From contig CANHAG010000057.1 of assembly GCA_947458525.1 (NCBI GenBank), forward strand, positions 1-7,122: 7,122 nucleotides of DNA. Reading direction: 5' to 3'. Position 1 is the stretch's first letter, and every line of letters begins with the position of its first letter. The notes beneath the pieces were generated by a model, which was not told the DNA's origin, searched no databases, and was given only the letters and a program-made list of their open reading frames with translations. The translations under genes and the position numbers were made by a program. This document shows, in pieces, positions 1 to 5,968 of the stretch. This DNA comes from Rhodospirillaceae bacterium. GTDB lineage: Bacteria; Pseudomonadota; Alphaproteobacteria; Rickettsiales; UBA3002.

Positions 1-1176
1 AAGGCGATGCTCGCTTCTGAAGGGTTGTTTGCCCCTGCGCGCAAAAAACCCCTGCCCTATCTGCCGGAAGTGATTGGGGTGATTACTTCGCCTACCGGCG
101 CGGTCATCCGCGATATACTGCACCGTATTGCCGACCGGTTCCCGCGCCATGTGATCCTCTGGCCGGTGGCCGTGCAGGGTAAGGGCGCGGCCGAGCAGAT
201 CGCCGCCGCGATTGCGGGGTTCAATGCTCTTCCTCTCCCCCCGCTTCTGGGCGGAGGTGGAGGGGGGAATCCTGCGGCAGGCGAAGGTGCTGAAGCAGTT
301 CCCCCCCTTACGTCCCCCCCGCACGCGGGGGGGATAAGAGAAGTGGCGCACGCGGGGGGGATAAGAGATGTGGCGCAAGCGGGGGGGATAAGAGATGTGG
401 CGCACGCGGGGGGCATGATCTTCCGCCCCGACATCCTCATCGTTGCGCGCGGGGGCGGGTCGGTGGAGGATCTCTGGGCGTTTAACGAGGAAATCGTGGT
501 GCGGGCGGCGGCTGCGTCCGAAATTCCGCTTATTTCCGCCGTAGGGCATGAGACGGATACGACCCTCATCGACTATGCCGCCGACAGGCGCGCGCCCACC
601 CCCACGGCCGCCGCCGAAATGGCCGTACCGGTGCGGGCGGAACTGTCGCTTATGGTGGAGGATTCCGGCCTGCGCATGCGCGAACAGCTTTATCGCCGCC
701 TGCAGACAGAGGAGGAAAAACTGACCGGCCTTGCGCGGGCACTTCCCGGCCTTACCACTATTTTAGGGCTGGCCGCCCAGCGGCTGGATGAAGCATCCGG
801 CCTGTTGCAGCGCGCAGCAGAACTTCGTATGGAACGGCTGGAGCAGCGTGTGTCGCTGCTTGCCGCCGGGCTCAGCCCTGCGCGGCTCCTGCGCCCGCTT
901 GATCAGCAAGAGCACCGTCTGCAGATGATCGCCACCCGGCTGGTGCCGCTGATGCGCAAGCGGCTGGACGGGGCGACCGCCGCGCTTGAAATCCTCGCCG
1001 CACAACTGCCACATCTTGACGTGACGCAGGTGTTAAAACGCGGCTTTGCCATCCTGCGCGGGGGGGATGGGCGCATTCTTCCAAATGCGGCTGCCTTACC
1101 GCAACAAGGCGAGGTAACCATCGAATTTGCCGATGGCTCACGCCGCGCGACCCTGATGAAAGATGACACTATCTAA
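1..1176 (+). CDS. xseA: Exodeoxyribonuclease VII large subunit, 5'-truncated by the window edge
   Basis: XseA is the catalytic subunit of exonuclease VII, a cytoplasmic nuclease that works with several small XseB subunits to degrade single-stranded DNA in repair. The frame is open from base 1 (391 residues visible), so the N-terminal OB-fold domain and the start lie outside the window. Numbering from the first codon, the nuclease domain shows [12 protein letters not shown] with Asp38, [10 protein letters not shown] with Arg150, and GHETD with His183 and Asp186; these match residues known to be needed for catalysis in E. coli XseA. A helical, probably coiled-coil region follows (about 212-330), then the usual C-terminal segment ending in a [18 protein letters not shown] motif. 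The oddity is a low-complexity insert of about 60 residues (about 79-139) between the helix ending AIAGFNALP and the strand [12 protein letters not shown], where relatives have only a few residues. The reading frame is intact. The TAA stop overlaps the convergent hpt stop. Confidence 0.97.
   Translation, partial: KAMLASEGLFAPARKKPLPYLPEVIGVITSPTGAVIRDILHRIADRFPRHVILWPVAVQGKGAAEQIAAAIAGFNALPLPPLLGGGGGGNPAAGEGAEAVPPLTSPPHAGGIREVAHAGGIRDVAQAGGIRDVAHAGGMIFRPDILIVARGGGSVEDLWAFNEEIVVRAAAASEIPLISAVGHETDTTLIDYAADRRAPTPTAAAEMAVPVRAELSLMVEDSGLRMREQLYRRLQTEEEKLTGLARALPGLTTILGLAAQRLDEASGLLQRAAELRMERLEQRVSLLAAGLSPARLLRPLDQQEHRLQMIATRLVPLMRKRLDGATAALEILAAQLPHLDVTQVLKRGFAILRGGDGRILPNAAALPQQGEVTIEFADGSRRATLMKDDTI
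235..333. repeat. Hairpin-rich GC insert inside xseA (repeat-element-like)
   Basis: This G/C-homopolymer-rich stretch contains several inverted repeats. Bases 235-262 can fold into a stem of about ten pairs around the loop 245-250, with two single-base bulges. GGGGGGAA at 262-269 is complementary to TTCCCCCC at 299-306. Bases 314-333 form an 8-bp stem (seven C plus G, against C plus seven G) with a CACG loop. It translates as Gly/Pro/Ala-rich low-complexity sequence with no XseA homology that I recognise. The composition and nested palindromes resemble intergenic palindromic repeats; placement inside a gene, in frame, recalls Rickettsia palindromic elements. The link to such elements is inference; the hairpins are visible. 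Confidence 0.6.
321..413. repeat. 27-bp tandem repeat (3 units plus a partial fourth) within xseA
   Basis: Units run 321-347, 348-374 and 375-401, with a partial fourth from 402 to about 413. Each has the form GCAMGC, seven G, ATAAGAG, AWGTGGC; units 2 and 3 differ from each other at one base and units 1 and 2 at one base. Because 27 is a multiple of three, each unit adds nine residues ([27 protein letters not shown], then HAGG), so gain or loss of whole units keeps xseA in frame. The G7 tracts are themselves slippage-prone and would shift the frame if one base were gained or lost. There are no spacers, so this is not a CRISPR. Confidence 0.9.
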
Positions 1177-1709
1177 TGCACATCGAGATAGCCGATGAAA
1201 GGCAGCTCGCGGTAGTGATTGGCGTAATCAAGCCCGTAGCCCACCACGAATTTATCCGGCACGGTGAACCCGACAAAATCGGCGCGGATATCGACTGCAC
1301 GCTTGCCCGGTTTTTCGAGCAGCACCGCAGATTTGATCGACGAAGCCCCTCGGGATTGCAGCAGATTCACCGCAAAGCTGAGCGTACGACCAGTTTCTAA
1401 AATATCATCAATAATAAGGAGGGAGGCGCCCTTCACCTCCTCGCTGATATCGCGGCTGATCGTGACTGTGCCTGAGCTTTCGGTAGCCGAGCCGTAGCTT
1501 GTGAGGGTCATGAAATCAATCCTCGGGTGAATGCCCATGCCGCTTAAGGCGCGGGCAAGATCGGCCGTGAACATGAAAGACCCGCGCAGGAGCGACACCA
1601 TGAGAAATTCCTGCGGCATCTGGCTGGCAAGCTCGGCGGCAAGGCTTTCCACCCGCTCCGCAATTTCCTGCGCCGAGTAAAGAACGGGAATGCTGCGTTT
1701 TTCATGCAT
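1173..1709 (-). CDS. hpt: Hypoxanthine(-guanine) phosphoribosyltransferase
   Basis: This cytoplasmic purine-salvage enzyme converts hypoxanthine, and often guanine, plus PRPP to IMP or GMP. The 178-residue length is normal for the family. Visible motifs are LLRGSFMF (40-47) in the pyrophosphate-binding loop, where the family often has Lys instead of Arg42; TSYGS (70-74) in the flexible catalytic loop; the PRPP signature [12 protein letters not shown] (98-109) with the paired acidic residues; and [18 protein letters not shown] (156-173) near the C-terminus, which contributes to base and Mg binding. The ATG at 1709-1707 overlaps by one base the TGA of the upstream zinc-ribbon gene (TGATG on the minus strand), implying translational coupling; no strong Shine-Dalgarno sequence is seen. 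The TAG stop lies inside the end of convergent xseA. Substrate preference between hypoxanthine and guanine cannot be read from the sequence. Confidence 0.93.
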   Translation of the reverse strand: MHEKRSIPVLYSAQEIAERVESLAAELASQMPQEFLMVSLLRGSFMFTADLARALSGMGIHPRIDFMTLTSYGSATESSGTVTISRDISEEVKGASLLIIDDILETGRTLSFAVNLLQSRGASSIKSAVLLEKPGKRAVDIRADFVGFTVPDKFVVGYGLDYANHYRELPFIGYLDVH

Positions 1710-2440
1710 CAGCGGAAGAACATTTCCAGCGGGTTGCCCACATCCACCACTAACGTGCGCACCTCACCGGCGGAACCGGTTTCCGCATTGGTGATGCGGA
1801 AGGGATACACCTCGCCGGGCTTTAAGGTTTTATTCACCGCATAGTCGCGCGACCAGAGAATCTCGTTATCCCGCCCGCGCATGGCAACGCGCATGAAGGG
1901 AACTTCGCGTGCGGTAGCGTCCTGGTTCACGAGATTGCCGCGGATGAGAAAGCGGGTGCGCTCGCCCACTTGTTCACGCTGCATTGCCACATCTTTCAGT
2001 TCCACTCCATAGGTGGAAGAAATACCCAGCATGCCATAGACTGCACCCAGCACTGGCGCGTCCTGCCAGCGGGGAAAATAGGTGACGAAGGCAAGTATCA
2101 GCCACGAGGCTGCCAGCGCCGCTGCCGCCAGTTTGAACGGTTTTGCCGGGCGCGGCGGCGGTGCTTTTTTCGTAGAGGTTGCGGCAGCATGCTGTTCCTC
2201 CACCGCCTGTGCAGCGGCTAGCACTTCTTCAAAGGCCGGGGGAGATTCAGGCGCGTCCGGAACCTGCTCGGGAACCGGCGCCGGCTCATCCATCAGTACA
2301 AATTCAAGGGCTGGGCGCGTGGCGTGCCAGCTATGGGCACAGCGGCTGCATTTCACGATACGGCCCTCGGGCGGAATCGCAGCATCCGGCACCTTGAAGC
2401 GGCTATGACAGGCAGGGCATTTCAAAATCATGCGCGGCAT
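1709..2440 (-). CDS. MJ0042-type zinc-ribbon protein with one TM segment (DUF3426-like)
   Basis: This 243-residue protein has an N-terminal zinc ribbon, CPAC at 8-11 and CSRC at 31-34, with the KCPAC...F.VPD....G..VKCSRC pattern of MJ0042-family fingers. An acidic, Pro/Ala-rich linker follows (about 50-100), then a single hydrophobic segment (about 102-122) flanked by Lys/Arg, and a C-terminal domain (about 145-240) resembling the DUF3426 class. Predicted topology is a cytoplasmic finger and an external C-terminal domain. The function is unknown; the ribbon could bind nucleic acid or protein. I chose the ATG at 2440. An ATG at 2491 would overlap the ftsE start and add a non-homologous Lys/aromatic leader, and an ATG at 2431 is a possible shorter start. 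The gene sits directly upstream of hpt with a one-base overlap and is divergent from ftsE, a neighbourhood I recall as common in alphaproteobacteria. Confidence 0.85.
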   Translation of the reverse strand: MPRMILKCPACHSRFKVPDAAIPPEGRIVKCSRCAHSWHATRPALEFVLMDEPAPVPEQVPDAPESPPAFEEVLAAAQAVEEQHAAATSTKKAPPPRPAKPFKLAAAALAASWLILAFVTYFPRWQDAPVLGAVYGMLGISSTYGVELKDVAMQREQVGERTRFLIRGNLVNQDATAREVPFMRVAMRGRDNEILWSRDYAVNKTLKPGEVYPFRITNAETGSAGEVRTLVVDVGNPLEMFFR

Positions 2441-2489
2441 AGTAAAGTATTTCTTTTTCTTTTGCCAGACGTTCTGTAGAACAACCCCC
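2441..2489. promoter_or_regulatory. Divergent intergenic region between the zinc-ribbon gene and ftsE, with a 12-bp palindrome
   Basis: This 49-bp gap must hold at least part of the control signals for two divergent transcripts. The zinc-ribbon side is AT-rich with a run of T on the plus strand (2449-2463). The minus strand shows TACTTT at 2449-2444, a possible -10 box immediately before the ATG at 2440, but no convincing -35. A perfect inverted repeat, GTTCT-GT-AGAAC, lies at 2471-2482, just upstream of ftsE, and could be an operator. Neither gene has a good Shine-Dalgarno sequence. The presence of regulation is inference from position. Confidence 0.35.
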
Positions 2490-3152
2490 ATGATTCGCTG
2501 TCAGCAGATCGGGCTCGAATATGTGACCGGCAAGCCGGTGCTGCGCCAGCTGTCGCTGCATCTGGAGCCGGGGTCGTTTACCTTCATCGCCGGGGCGTCG
2601 GGCGCTGGCAAATCCTCACTGCTCAGCATGCTGGCACTGTCGCAGAAACCCACCTCCGGCACGCTGGAATTGTTCGGTGAGGACGTGACCGAACTGACCC
2701 GCGAATCGCTGCCGCTGATGCGCCGTAAAATCGGCACCGTGTTTCAGGACTTCCAGCTGCTCAATCACCTGACGGTCGCGCAGAATGTGGCGTTGCCGCT
2801 GAAAATCAGTGGCGAGCCGGCAGAAGAAATCGAAGAAAAAGTCACCGAGCTTCTCGCCTGGATCGGGCTTGATGGCTACGCCGATATCCGCCCGCCGCTG
2901 CTTTCGGGCGGACAGAAACAGCGCGTGGCGATTGCCCGCGCCGTCATCAACAAGCCGCTTCTTATTTTAGCGGATGAACCCACCGGCAATCTTGATCACG
3001 AACTCAGCATGAAGCTGATGTATCTGTTCACCTCGCTCAATAAAATCGGCACCACGATTGTGTTTGCCACGCATGACGAATCCCTCATGGCGTCGTTTGA
3101 TTATCCGGTGCTGTATTTGCGCGACGGCCACCTGCAGCGCACCGGGCGTTAG
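2490..3152 (+). CDS. ftsE: Cell-division ABC-type ATPase FtsE
   Basis: FtsE is the cytoplasmic ATPase that pairs with membrane protein FtsX at the division septum and drives conformational control of periplasmic peptidoglycan hydrolases. All ABC elements are present in the 220 residues: Walker A GASGAGKS (35-42), Q-loop Gln86 in VFQDFQLL, signature LSGGQ (138-142), Walker B LLILADEP with Asp162 and Glu163, D-loop GNLD (166-169) and switch His195. The start pattern [11 protein letters not shown] and the FtsE-like [11 protein letters not shown] and ADEPTGNLD segments favour FtsE over LolD or a generic MacB-type ATPase. An in-frame ATG at 2430 exists but would add a Phe/Lys-rich leader absent from the family and overlap the divergent gene. 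ftsX is not next to it: the plus-strand run ends here, and the TAG stop overlaps the stop of convergent plsC. Confidence 0.93.
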   Translation: MIRCQQIGLEYVTGKPVLRQLSLHLEPGSFTFIAGASGAGKSSLLSMLALSQKPTSGTLELFGEDVTELTRESLPLMRRKIGTVFQDFQLLNHLTVAQNVALPLKISGEPAEEIEEKVTELLAWIGLDGYADIRPPLLSGGQKQRVAIARAVINKPLLILADEPTGNLDHELSMKLMYLFTSLNKIGTTIVFATHDESLMASFDYPVLYLRDGHLQRTGR

Positions 3153-3847
3153 AGCCGGGCGCTTGCCTCTTCAATGCGCTGTTTGAGGTCCGCAAGCCAC
3201 GCCTCTTTATCCTCACCGCAAGGCGGCAGCGGGGGTAAAAACTCCATCACCGCCGTGCCCGGCGTTTTCCAGATAGGGCGCTTTGGCCAGAATTTCCCGG
3301 CATTGAGCGCCACCGGAATCACCGGCCAGCCAAGCGCGTGGGAGAGTTTTGCCACCCCGCCGCGATAGGTAGTGACCGCCCCCACCTTGCCGCGCGTGCC
3401 TTCGGGGAAAATCACGAGCGGGCGGGCGGAACGTTTCGCCTCCTGCGCGCGGGCTATAATAATATGCATCGCCTCTTTGCGCGCGGCGCGGTTAATGGCA
3501 ATCTGCCCCGATCGCCAGAGATACCAGCCGAAGATGGGAATGAGGTACAGCTCGCGCTTCAGAATAAATTGCGGGCGGTGAAGGATGCGCCAGAGCATCA
3601 GCGTGTCCCAGGCCGACTGGTGCTTGCTGGCGTAAATCACCCGGTGCTGCGGCAGATCGTTACCGCCCCGGCATTCGGAGCGAATACCGCAGGCAAGCCT
3701 GAGCCAGCGAAGCGTGGCTTCAGACCACAGATCGGCGGCGCGCCAGGTCCATTCCATGCGTAACAGCGCCGGTAATGCGCCAATGCCAAGCGCAAGCGTC
3801 AGCGGCACCCAGCCAGCAAAAAACAGGGCAGTGCGAAGCGTATTCAC
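3149..3847 (-). CDS. plsC: 1-acyl-sn-glycerol-3-phosphate acyltransferase (PlsC family)
   Basis: PlsC transfers an acyl chain to lysophosphatidic acid to make phosphatidic acid at the inner membrane. With a GTG start at 3847-3845 the protein has 232 residues, typical of the family. Motifs in order are HQSAWD (His76 and Asp81, the HX4D catalytic pair), SGQIAINR with Arg120 (motif II, glycerophosphate binding), FPEGTR (147-152, motif III) and VIPVALN (about 176-182, motif IV). A hydrophobic N-terminal segment (about 3-29) would anchor it in the membrane. The GTG overlaps the ydcF stop as GTGA, which is why I prefer it to the ATG at 3883, which would overlap ydcF by 40 bases. It is the last gene of the minus-strand run, with its TAA stop overlapping the ftsE stop. 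The motifs do not separate PlsC from other LPLAT-fold acyltransferases such as ornithine-lipid enzymes. Confidence 0.92.
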   Translation of the reverse strand: MNTLRTALFFAGWVPLTLALGIGALPALLRMEWTWRAADLWSEATLRWLRLACGIRSECRGGNDLPQHRVIYASKHQSAWDTLMLWRILHRPQFILKRELYLIPIFGWYLWRSGQIAINRAARKEAMHIIIARAQEAKRSARPLVIFPEGTRGKVGAVTTYRGGVAKLSHALGWPVIPVALNAGKFWPKRPIWKTPGTAVMEFLPPLPPCGEDKEAWLADLKQRIEEASARL

Positions 3848-4443
3848 GCGGCAGACCCGGCACGAATATGGGTGCGCAGCCACGTCGCCCAGTATTTATG
3901 AAACTCCACCAGCACCAGCTGGCGCGTGGCGGGTTCCTGCCACCAGCTTCTGCCGCGAAGGGCTTCCGGGTAAACCGTGTCGGGCAGCAGCGTGACCTCC
4001 GGCAGGGCGGCACGAAATTCGAGCACACTGCGCGGCATGTGATAGTTGGAAGTGACCAGCCGCACGGAATGGAATCCCCGCGCGCGGATGAACTGCGCCG
4101 CTTCGGCGGCATTGGTCATGGTGCTGTTCGCGCGGTGATCAAGTACCACCTCGGCCTGCCCCGCTGCAATACGTTCACGCGCGCGCAGATTACCATATTC
4201 GGCGAGCAGATCCTCAAGCGTCACCTGTTTGCCAACACCGCTTATAAAGAGTGCATCCGCCAGCCCTTCCCCCAGCAGCGCGAAGCCGTGCTCCACCCGC
4301 AAACTTCCGCCGGTGAGTACCACGATCGCATCTGTCCGCTCAAGGCTTGGGGTGGAGAGCGAATTCATCCGCCAGAGAAATATGCCAAGCCCACCGAGCC
4401 AGCAAAATATCAGCACCGCAAGGAGCGTAAGAAAAACCCGCAT
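3844..4443 (-). CDS. YdcF family protein (DUF218), membrane-anchored
   Basis: This is a DUF218/YdcF-family protein. Members have a Rossmann-like fold, and roles in envelope biogenesis have been proposed, but no reaction is established for this branch. With the ATG at 4443 it has 199 residues. There is an N-terminal membrane segment (about 2-24). The DUF218 core follows: DAIVVLTGG (38-46) with a following Arg49, ISGVG (67-71), NSTMTNA (107-113) and SNYHMPRS (132-139), ending in a Trp-rich tail. An in-frame TTG at 4479 would add 12 residues and overlap the upstream gmhB-like gene by 17 bases; the ATG leaves a 19-base gap and starts just before the membrane segment, so I prefer it. It overlaps plsC by GTGA, so the two are almost certainly co-expressed. 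Confidence 0.9.
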   Translation of the reverse strand: MRVFLTLLAVLIFCWLGGLGIFLWRMNSLSTPSLERTDAIVVLTGGSLRVEHGFALLGEGLADALFISGVGKQVTLEDLLAEYGNLRARERIAAGQAEVVLDHRANSTMTNAAEAAQFIRARGFHSVRLVTSNYHMPRSVLEFRAALPEVTLLPDTVYPEALRGRSWWQEPATRQLVLVEFHKYWATWLRTHIRAGSAA

Positions 4444-4462
4444 ACCGGAGAGTCTAGCGGAC

Positions 4463-5020
4463 TTATCCGCGCTTAGCAAATGTGAGAATATACTCCACCG
4501 CTGCCGGCAGATGATCTACCACCGCGACCGGAGCGAGATGGGCGGGGATGCCGCGCGCTTCGGTGGCCGCACCCTTGCCAGTGCGCACCAGAATACGCGG
4601 GCAGCCGGCCGCATAGGCCGCTTCCAGATCGCGCAGCATATCCCCCACCATGAAGCTTTCCTGCGGCTTCGCATCAAAGGAAGCGAGCGCTTCAAGCAAC
4701 ATACCGGGCGCAGGTTTGCGGCGCGTGCTTGGCGCATCGGGCAGGTCGGGCGCAACATAGATTTCATCAATCTTTCCGCCCGCCGCCGCCACCGCATCCC
4801 GCAGGATTGCATGCATCGCCTCAAGTTCCTGCGTAGCCAGCAGGCCGCGTGCAATGGCAGATTGATTGGTACAGATGGCAATACGGAACCCCGCGCGCGT
4901 CAACTGCGCCACGGCCTGGGCCGCACCCGGCAGCAGGCGGAATTCCTCACGCCGCAAAATACCTTCTGGTTTGTCCTGATTCAGGACACCGTCACGATCA
5001 AGAAGCACAAGTCTGGCCAT
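4463..5020 (-). CDS. HAD-IIIA phosphatase, heptose-bisphosphate phosphatase (GmhB)-like
   Basis: This 185-residue HAD-superfamily phosphatase most resembles GmhB, which removes the 7-phosphate of D-glycero-manno-heptose 1,7-bisphosphate in ADP-heptose synthesis for LPS, and the related histidinol phosphatases. Seen directly: LLDRDGVLN with nucleophile Asp8 and acid/base Asp10, CTNQS (50-54) with Thr51, RRKPAPGM with Lys102, and VGDMLRDLEAA with Asp127. These are the four HAD motifs in the capless GmhB spacing. The Cys/His zinc loop that normally precedes the RKP motif in GmhB is missing: the segment 87-103 has no Cys and is shortened. The assignment to heptose phosphate is therefore uncertain and I give no gene symbol. 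I chose the ATG at 5020 because it matches the family start (MARLVLLDRDG) and overlaps the ftsX stop as TGATG; an ATG at 5161 adds only ftsX-overlapping sequence. Confidence 0.85.
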   Translation of the reverse strand: MARLVLLDRDGVLNQDKPEGILRREEFRLLPGAAQAVAQLTRAGFRIAICTNQSAIARGLLATQELEAMHAILRDAVAAAGGKIDEIYVAPDLPDAPSTRRKPAPGMLLEALASFDAKPQESFMVGDMLRDLEAAYAAGCPRILVRTGKGAATEARGIPAHLAPVAVVDHLPAAVEYILTFAKRG

Positions 5021-5895
5021 CAATGCATCTGCGCGAGCATGGATTGCACCGTGCGCCGCGTTGCCAGCAGCGCAATCAGCGCGGTAAAAACCGGCAGCAG
5101 AATAAGCGTCAGCAGATGGGCGGGCAGAATGGTGATGGCGGGCAGCACCGGGCTTTGCCAATGGTGAGAAAGCGCCACCGCCGCCCCGCTGATGGCAACC
5201 GCAAACCCTACGCCGTAAAGCGCCCCGCGCCCGACCAGAAGCGCGTTATTGCGCTGGAACTGGCGCAGAATATATTCATCCGTCGCGCCAAACATATGCA
5301 GCAGATGCACGGTTTTGAAATGCAGCTTGAGGCTCGCGCGCGCCACCAGCACCACCAGCGCCACCACGCAACCGAGGAGTGCCGCAGCCAGCAGCAGCAC
5401 AAGCGCCTGCACATAATGCATCGCCCGCGCCATATGGGTGAGCCACGGACCACGATCTTCGATCCGTATGGGGCGAATGATTTTCTCAAGCGCCGCGCGT
5501 GCTGCCGGAATATCAAGCACCGATCGCGTGCCTGAAACTTCCGTTTTCACATCAATCAACACCGGGAGCGACAACCCGTCGAGCGCGAGCTCATTTCCTA
5601 TCCATGGCCTGAGCAGCGCCTGCATCTGGGCAGGCGTCAGCCATGCCACTTCCACCACCCCGGGTGTGGCGCGCAGCGCAGCGATTACCCGATCGCGCAT
5701 GGCGGCAGAGGTGCCGGAAGGCAGCTCCACCTGCACGGTGCCAAACACATCGCGCGCCTGTTCCTCAAGCGTGCCCGAGAGCGAAAACGCCAGCATAAGA
5801 AGCAGCGCCGTAAGCCCGACAAGGCAGGCAATCATCCAAGGCAAGAGCCGATGCGCATCGTCGCGGGTGAAGGGAATGTCAGAATTTTTCTGCAT
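5020..5895 (-). CDS. ftsX: Cell-division ABC-transporter-like membrane protein FtsX
   Basis: FtsX is the inner-membrane partner of FtsE; its periplasmic loop transmits ATPase state to septal cell-wall hydrolases. The 291 residues show the family layout: a short cytoplasmic N-terminus, TM1 (about 17-40), a periplasmic domain (about 41-160), TM2 (about 161-186), the cytoplasmic segment HLLHMFGATDEYILRQF (197-213) that forms the coupling region, TM3 (about 219-243), TM4 (about 259-279) and a short basic tail. The ATG at 5895 is the only sensible start, since an in-frame stop lies seven codons upstream. No Shine-Dalgarno sequence precedes it. It is 1.9 kb from ftsE and on the other strand, which is unusual. 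Its stop overlaps the start of the gmhB-like gene. FtsX is favoured over other MacB-like permeases by the four-TM size and the presence of ftsE nearby. Confidence 0.92.
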   Translation of the reverse strand: MQKNSDIPFTRDDAHRLLPWMIACLVGLTALLLMLAFSLSGTLEEQARDVFGTVQVELPSGTSAAMRDRVIAALRATPGVVEVAWLTPAQMQALLRPWIGNELALDGLSLPVLIDVKTEVSGTRSVLDIPAARAALEKIIRPIRIEDRGPWLTHMARAMHYVQALVLLLAAALLGCVVALVVLVARASLKLHFKTVHLLHMFGATDEYILRQFQRNNALLVGRGALYGVGFAVAISGAAVALSHHWQSPVLPAITILPAHLLTLILLPVFTALIALLATRRTVQSMLAQMH

Positions 5896-5968
5896 GTGGC
5901 AACCATAGCGGCCTCATGTAGCAATGTCTATCCCCTCGCCTACCCTCCTGTGGCGGAACCATGGCGCA
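5896..5968 (-). promoter_or_regulatory. Candidate sigma70-type promoter upstream of ftsX
   Basis: On the minus strand, TAGACA (5930-5925) matches the -35 consensus at five of six bases. It is followed, after exactly 17 bp, by TATGGT (5907-5902), four of six matches to the -10. Transcription would start at about 5895, on the A of the ftsX ATG, implying a leaderless message consistent with the absent Shine-Dalgarno sequence. The same gap holds an imperfect direct repeat, GTGGC-AACCATAGCG (5896-5910) and GTGGCGGAACCATGGCG (5950-5966). An isolated AGGAGG (5949-5944, minus) has no start codon at a usable distance. Prediction only. Confidence 0.35.

Noticed and set aside
321..413. Regular 27-bp repeats as a possible CRISPR array
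   Set aside because: The units abut directly with no spacers, lie in frame inside xseA, and no cas genes are nearby.
57..569. Minus-strand 170-residue open frame over the xseA repeat, with PPACATSLI repeats
   Set aside because: Shadow of xseA in GC-rich DNA; its repeats are only the reverse reading of the tandem units, and the plus strand has all the XseA motifs.
2471..2482. GTTC-N4-GAAC as a LexA/SOS box
   Set aside because: The alphaproteobacterial box has direct GTTC-N7-GTTC half-sites and the Bacillus type is GAAC-N4-GTTC; the orientation and spacing here fit neither.
2430..2489. Upstream in-frame ATG extension of ftsE, and the mirror ATG at 2491 for the zinc-ribbon gene
   Set aside because: Both would make the divergent genes overlap and add leaders absent from their families; the family starts fit 2490 and 2440.
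3775..4476. Plus-strand 233-residue open frame opposite ydcF and plsC
   Set aside because: Antisense to genes with clear DUF218 and acyltransferase motifs; the product is compositionally random, rich in Arg and His.
4229..5167. Long plus-strand open frame (312 residues) opposite ydcF, the gmhB-like gene and the end of ftsX
   Set aside because: It spans three recognisable, mutually coupled minus-strand genes and its translation shows no domain; it is a GC-rich shadow frame.
5944..5949. AGGAGG on the minus strand as a ribosome-binding site for a small gene between coq7 and ftsX
   Set aside because: No ATG, GTG or TTG lies 4-12 bases downstream, and the nearest ATG opens only a reading frame of about a dozen codons.
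3149..5968. Inverted repeats at the two ends of the ftsX-plsC block that might have driven the inversion, or an invertible switch
   Set aside because: By eye I found no matching inverted sequences at 3149 and 5896-5968 and no recombinase gene in the window.
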